DNA of 64,000 bases from Nectonema munidae (taxonomy: Eukaryota; Nematomorpha; Nectonematoida; Nectonematidae). Shown in pieces: positions 62,061 through 64,000 of the stretch. Under the pieces are notes generated by a model. The model saw only the letters and a program-made list of their open reading frames with translations, was not told where the DNA came from and searched no databases. Within the stretch, counting starts at the first letter, position 1. Each line of letters opens with the position of its first letter. The stretch covers positions 177,833 through 241,832 of the forward strand of contig JAUIRK010000170.1 of assembly GCA_030549495.1 (NCBI GenBank), in the 5' to 3' direction. A program made the position numbers and the translations under genes.

Positions 62061-64000
62061 CTCTTGATATTCGTGTATTTCAGTTTCTTCTACAAAGTTT
62101 TCAATTTGCCCCTTATTTATTCATCTACAAAAGCAAGAGGTTTACACGTTCAAACTGAATTTCAATCCAAAGATTTATTTGACTTTGTTGAAGAACGCTT
62201 TGAATTGCACTTTATACAATCAGATATCAGTTATGAATGAATATCTTATGAATTATACGATTTTTAAAGAATTTATTCTAAAATACCTGCAATTTTACAA
62301 GTATAACATTGAACCCAACAGCTCCACCCCACATTCAATTTTAAAAGAATGACCCACACTCGCAATTTATATGCCAGTCCCCCAAACCGACATAACTAGC
62401 CTATCCAAAACAGGCCTCTAGTCTAGAATATATTAACTGTTTTACCTCGAATACCTCTGACAAAACAAATACATTTTGAATGTTTATTTTGATTCCAAAG
62501 AAAATATTGGCGTATTTAGAGCTATTTTGTAAGCGAGAAAAGGACTATTGTTGACTTATAATTAAAAAACAACTAAAAAAACAATCATTAGGATAAAAAT
62601 TTGGGATTTTGGCAAATGAGTTTTGAATATTAGAAAATAAAGAATTTGTGTAAAAAGAAGTAAAAAATATTATTTTAGGGAACTATTTCTCTATTTATAA
62701 ATCTATAAATACTTTTTGCCTATTATTATTAATTAAAGTTATAAACAAAAGTTTAAATTATTATTTTTCTATTTTTATGATTTGAATCAAATTAAAAACT
62801 AAAACATGAAAAATATAAATATAATTTTGCTTCATTTTTTTATCGTTATAGATGAAAACTAATTTAATTAACAAAAACATAAAATAAAGATTGCTTTACT
62901 ATATTAATATAGATGAGACTGTAATTGAAATAATAACAAAAACAGTAAAAAAGTTATCATTTTATCATTGTTGTGTTAAAGTTTTAAAGTTTTTGAATGC
63001 TGGAAAAATTTGATTAACATTTAATAGCATTAAAAATATCACGGGGTTCAAAGTAACATCAAAAATAAAAAAAACACAATCACTAAGTATTTGCCAAATT
63101 ATAATTTTTAATTTAAATGTTTCTCTATCAAAGGTCCAAAACAAATAATTTAAGGAATACTAAATATCAATGATTATATGTTAATTGGGATCATTTTGAA
63201 CCGGTATAGGTATCCCAGGTATATATATTCATGTCTTTATTCCTTATTTTTGTTTTTTTTTAAATAAAAATAAAATATTATCTTTTACAAATGAAATTTT
63301 TGATAATTTTTATATTTTCAGAAATGTATCCTATATACTTATTTTAATTAGCTAAATAATAAAAAATTTTTTTTTATATTTTTACCACAAACGTAATAAA
63401 AATATAACTCTTTAGTTGTCAAGAAAGGATAACCCTTTTTTATACAAGAACTAACTCATTTTATACCAGAAAAAGCGGACCAAATTATGTAAAAGTAATT
63501 GAAACTATAGATCTCGGTTGCATACTGATCAGGAACTCCTCTCGTGAAATTAATGAACAAATTAAAATGAAATAATCAAAAATATAATACTTGATAAACC
63601 AAACGCTATTAATTTCTCTCACATAACATTGTTGGGAAGGTGTTATCACTTACTTTTCAAGGATCCCACATTTTATCATATACTAGACCTAGTGACGCTT
63701 CATTTATCACTAGTCTTATCATCACTAAGGCAATTAATTAATTGACAATTAACCAATACATTTTCAATGTGGCGATGATGAAATTTTGTACACGGAGAAA
63801 ATGGCAACTACAACAACACGGTAACTTTACAAATCATAATGATACATGACATTTGTCTTTTGTCATCTACAGCGCTGCCAGTTTTATATGCTGTAAAATT
63901 TCAGAAAACGCGTGTATTTCCTATTTATTGTTTCCAATTTCGACTTGAAATCTAAGAATTTTTATTTTTTTTAGAAATCGATTATTAAAATTGTTATTGT
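62061..64000. other. AT-rich stretch to window edge, copy B
   Basis: Same as 25561-27499. No gene seen; the duplication continues past the window. Confidence 0.5.

Larger units (their letters stand above)
48400..64000 (+). repeat. Large duplication, copy B
   Basis: A near-identical direct copy of 11906-27499, running to the window edge. The left junction joins truncated array unit 4 (…ttttgcg) to the middle of LINE-A with at most a few bases of shared sequence. Differences from copy A include single substitutions near 55202, 58346, 58683 and 62356, several homopolymer length changes, and a cluster at 55463-55538. Confidence 0.95.

Overview
This window looks like gene-poor, repeat-rich nuclear DNA from an animal, probably an invertebrate. 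The sequence is very AT-rich, has GT-AG introns, carries several LINE families plus pogo/Tigger and hAT DNA transposons, and contains one small spliced gene for a secreted peptide. I cannot name the species. I saw no prokaryotic genes, rRNA, intact tRNA gene, LTR element or Polinton.

Layout. 1-3116: no gene apart from a tRNA-derived SINE (2512-2664). 3117-9300: an old, diverged, inverted relative of the large repeat further right, carrying a Tigger-like scrap, a perfect 119-bp inverted repeat and an 873-bp hAT element. 10823-12770: a LINE fragment (LINE-A, minus strand). 12785-15690: a decayed ~150-bp satellite split by a Tigger transposon. 15750-17410: a second LINE (LINE-B, minus). 17590-18020: a hAT scrap. 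18540-20840: a third LINE (LINE-C, plus) with a hAT MITE nested in it. 21742-24277: the spliced peptide gene. 25335-25560: another hAT scrap. 27582-28045: a 36-40-bp minisatellite. 30215-48399: four head-to-tail units of about 4.3-4.7 kb, each opening with a near-perfect palindrome (arms 695-769 bp, loop 62 bp). 48400-64000: a near-identical second copy of 11906-27499.

The main structure is an apparent tandem duplication with a unit of about 36.5 kb. Its junction at 48399/48400 cuts the last array unit short and joins it to the middle of LINE-A. The two copies differ by only about a dozen substitutions plus a few homopolymer length changes, and half of the substitutions fall within 76 bp of LINE-C.

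The only convincing host gene encodes a predicted 63-residue preproprotein: signal peptide, short acidic/basic linker with a dibasic site, and a 32-residue core with the spacing C-x3-C-x2-C-x3-C-x9-C-x3-C. It has a TATA box, three exons and a poly(A) signal, and is present twice. The strongest unusual feature is the palindrome array: unit 4 carries substitutions mirrored in both arms, which suggests arm-to-arm gene conversion.
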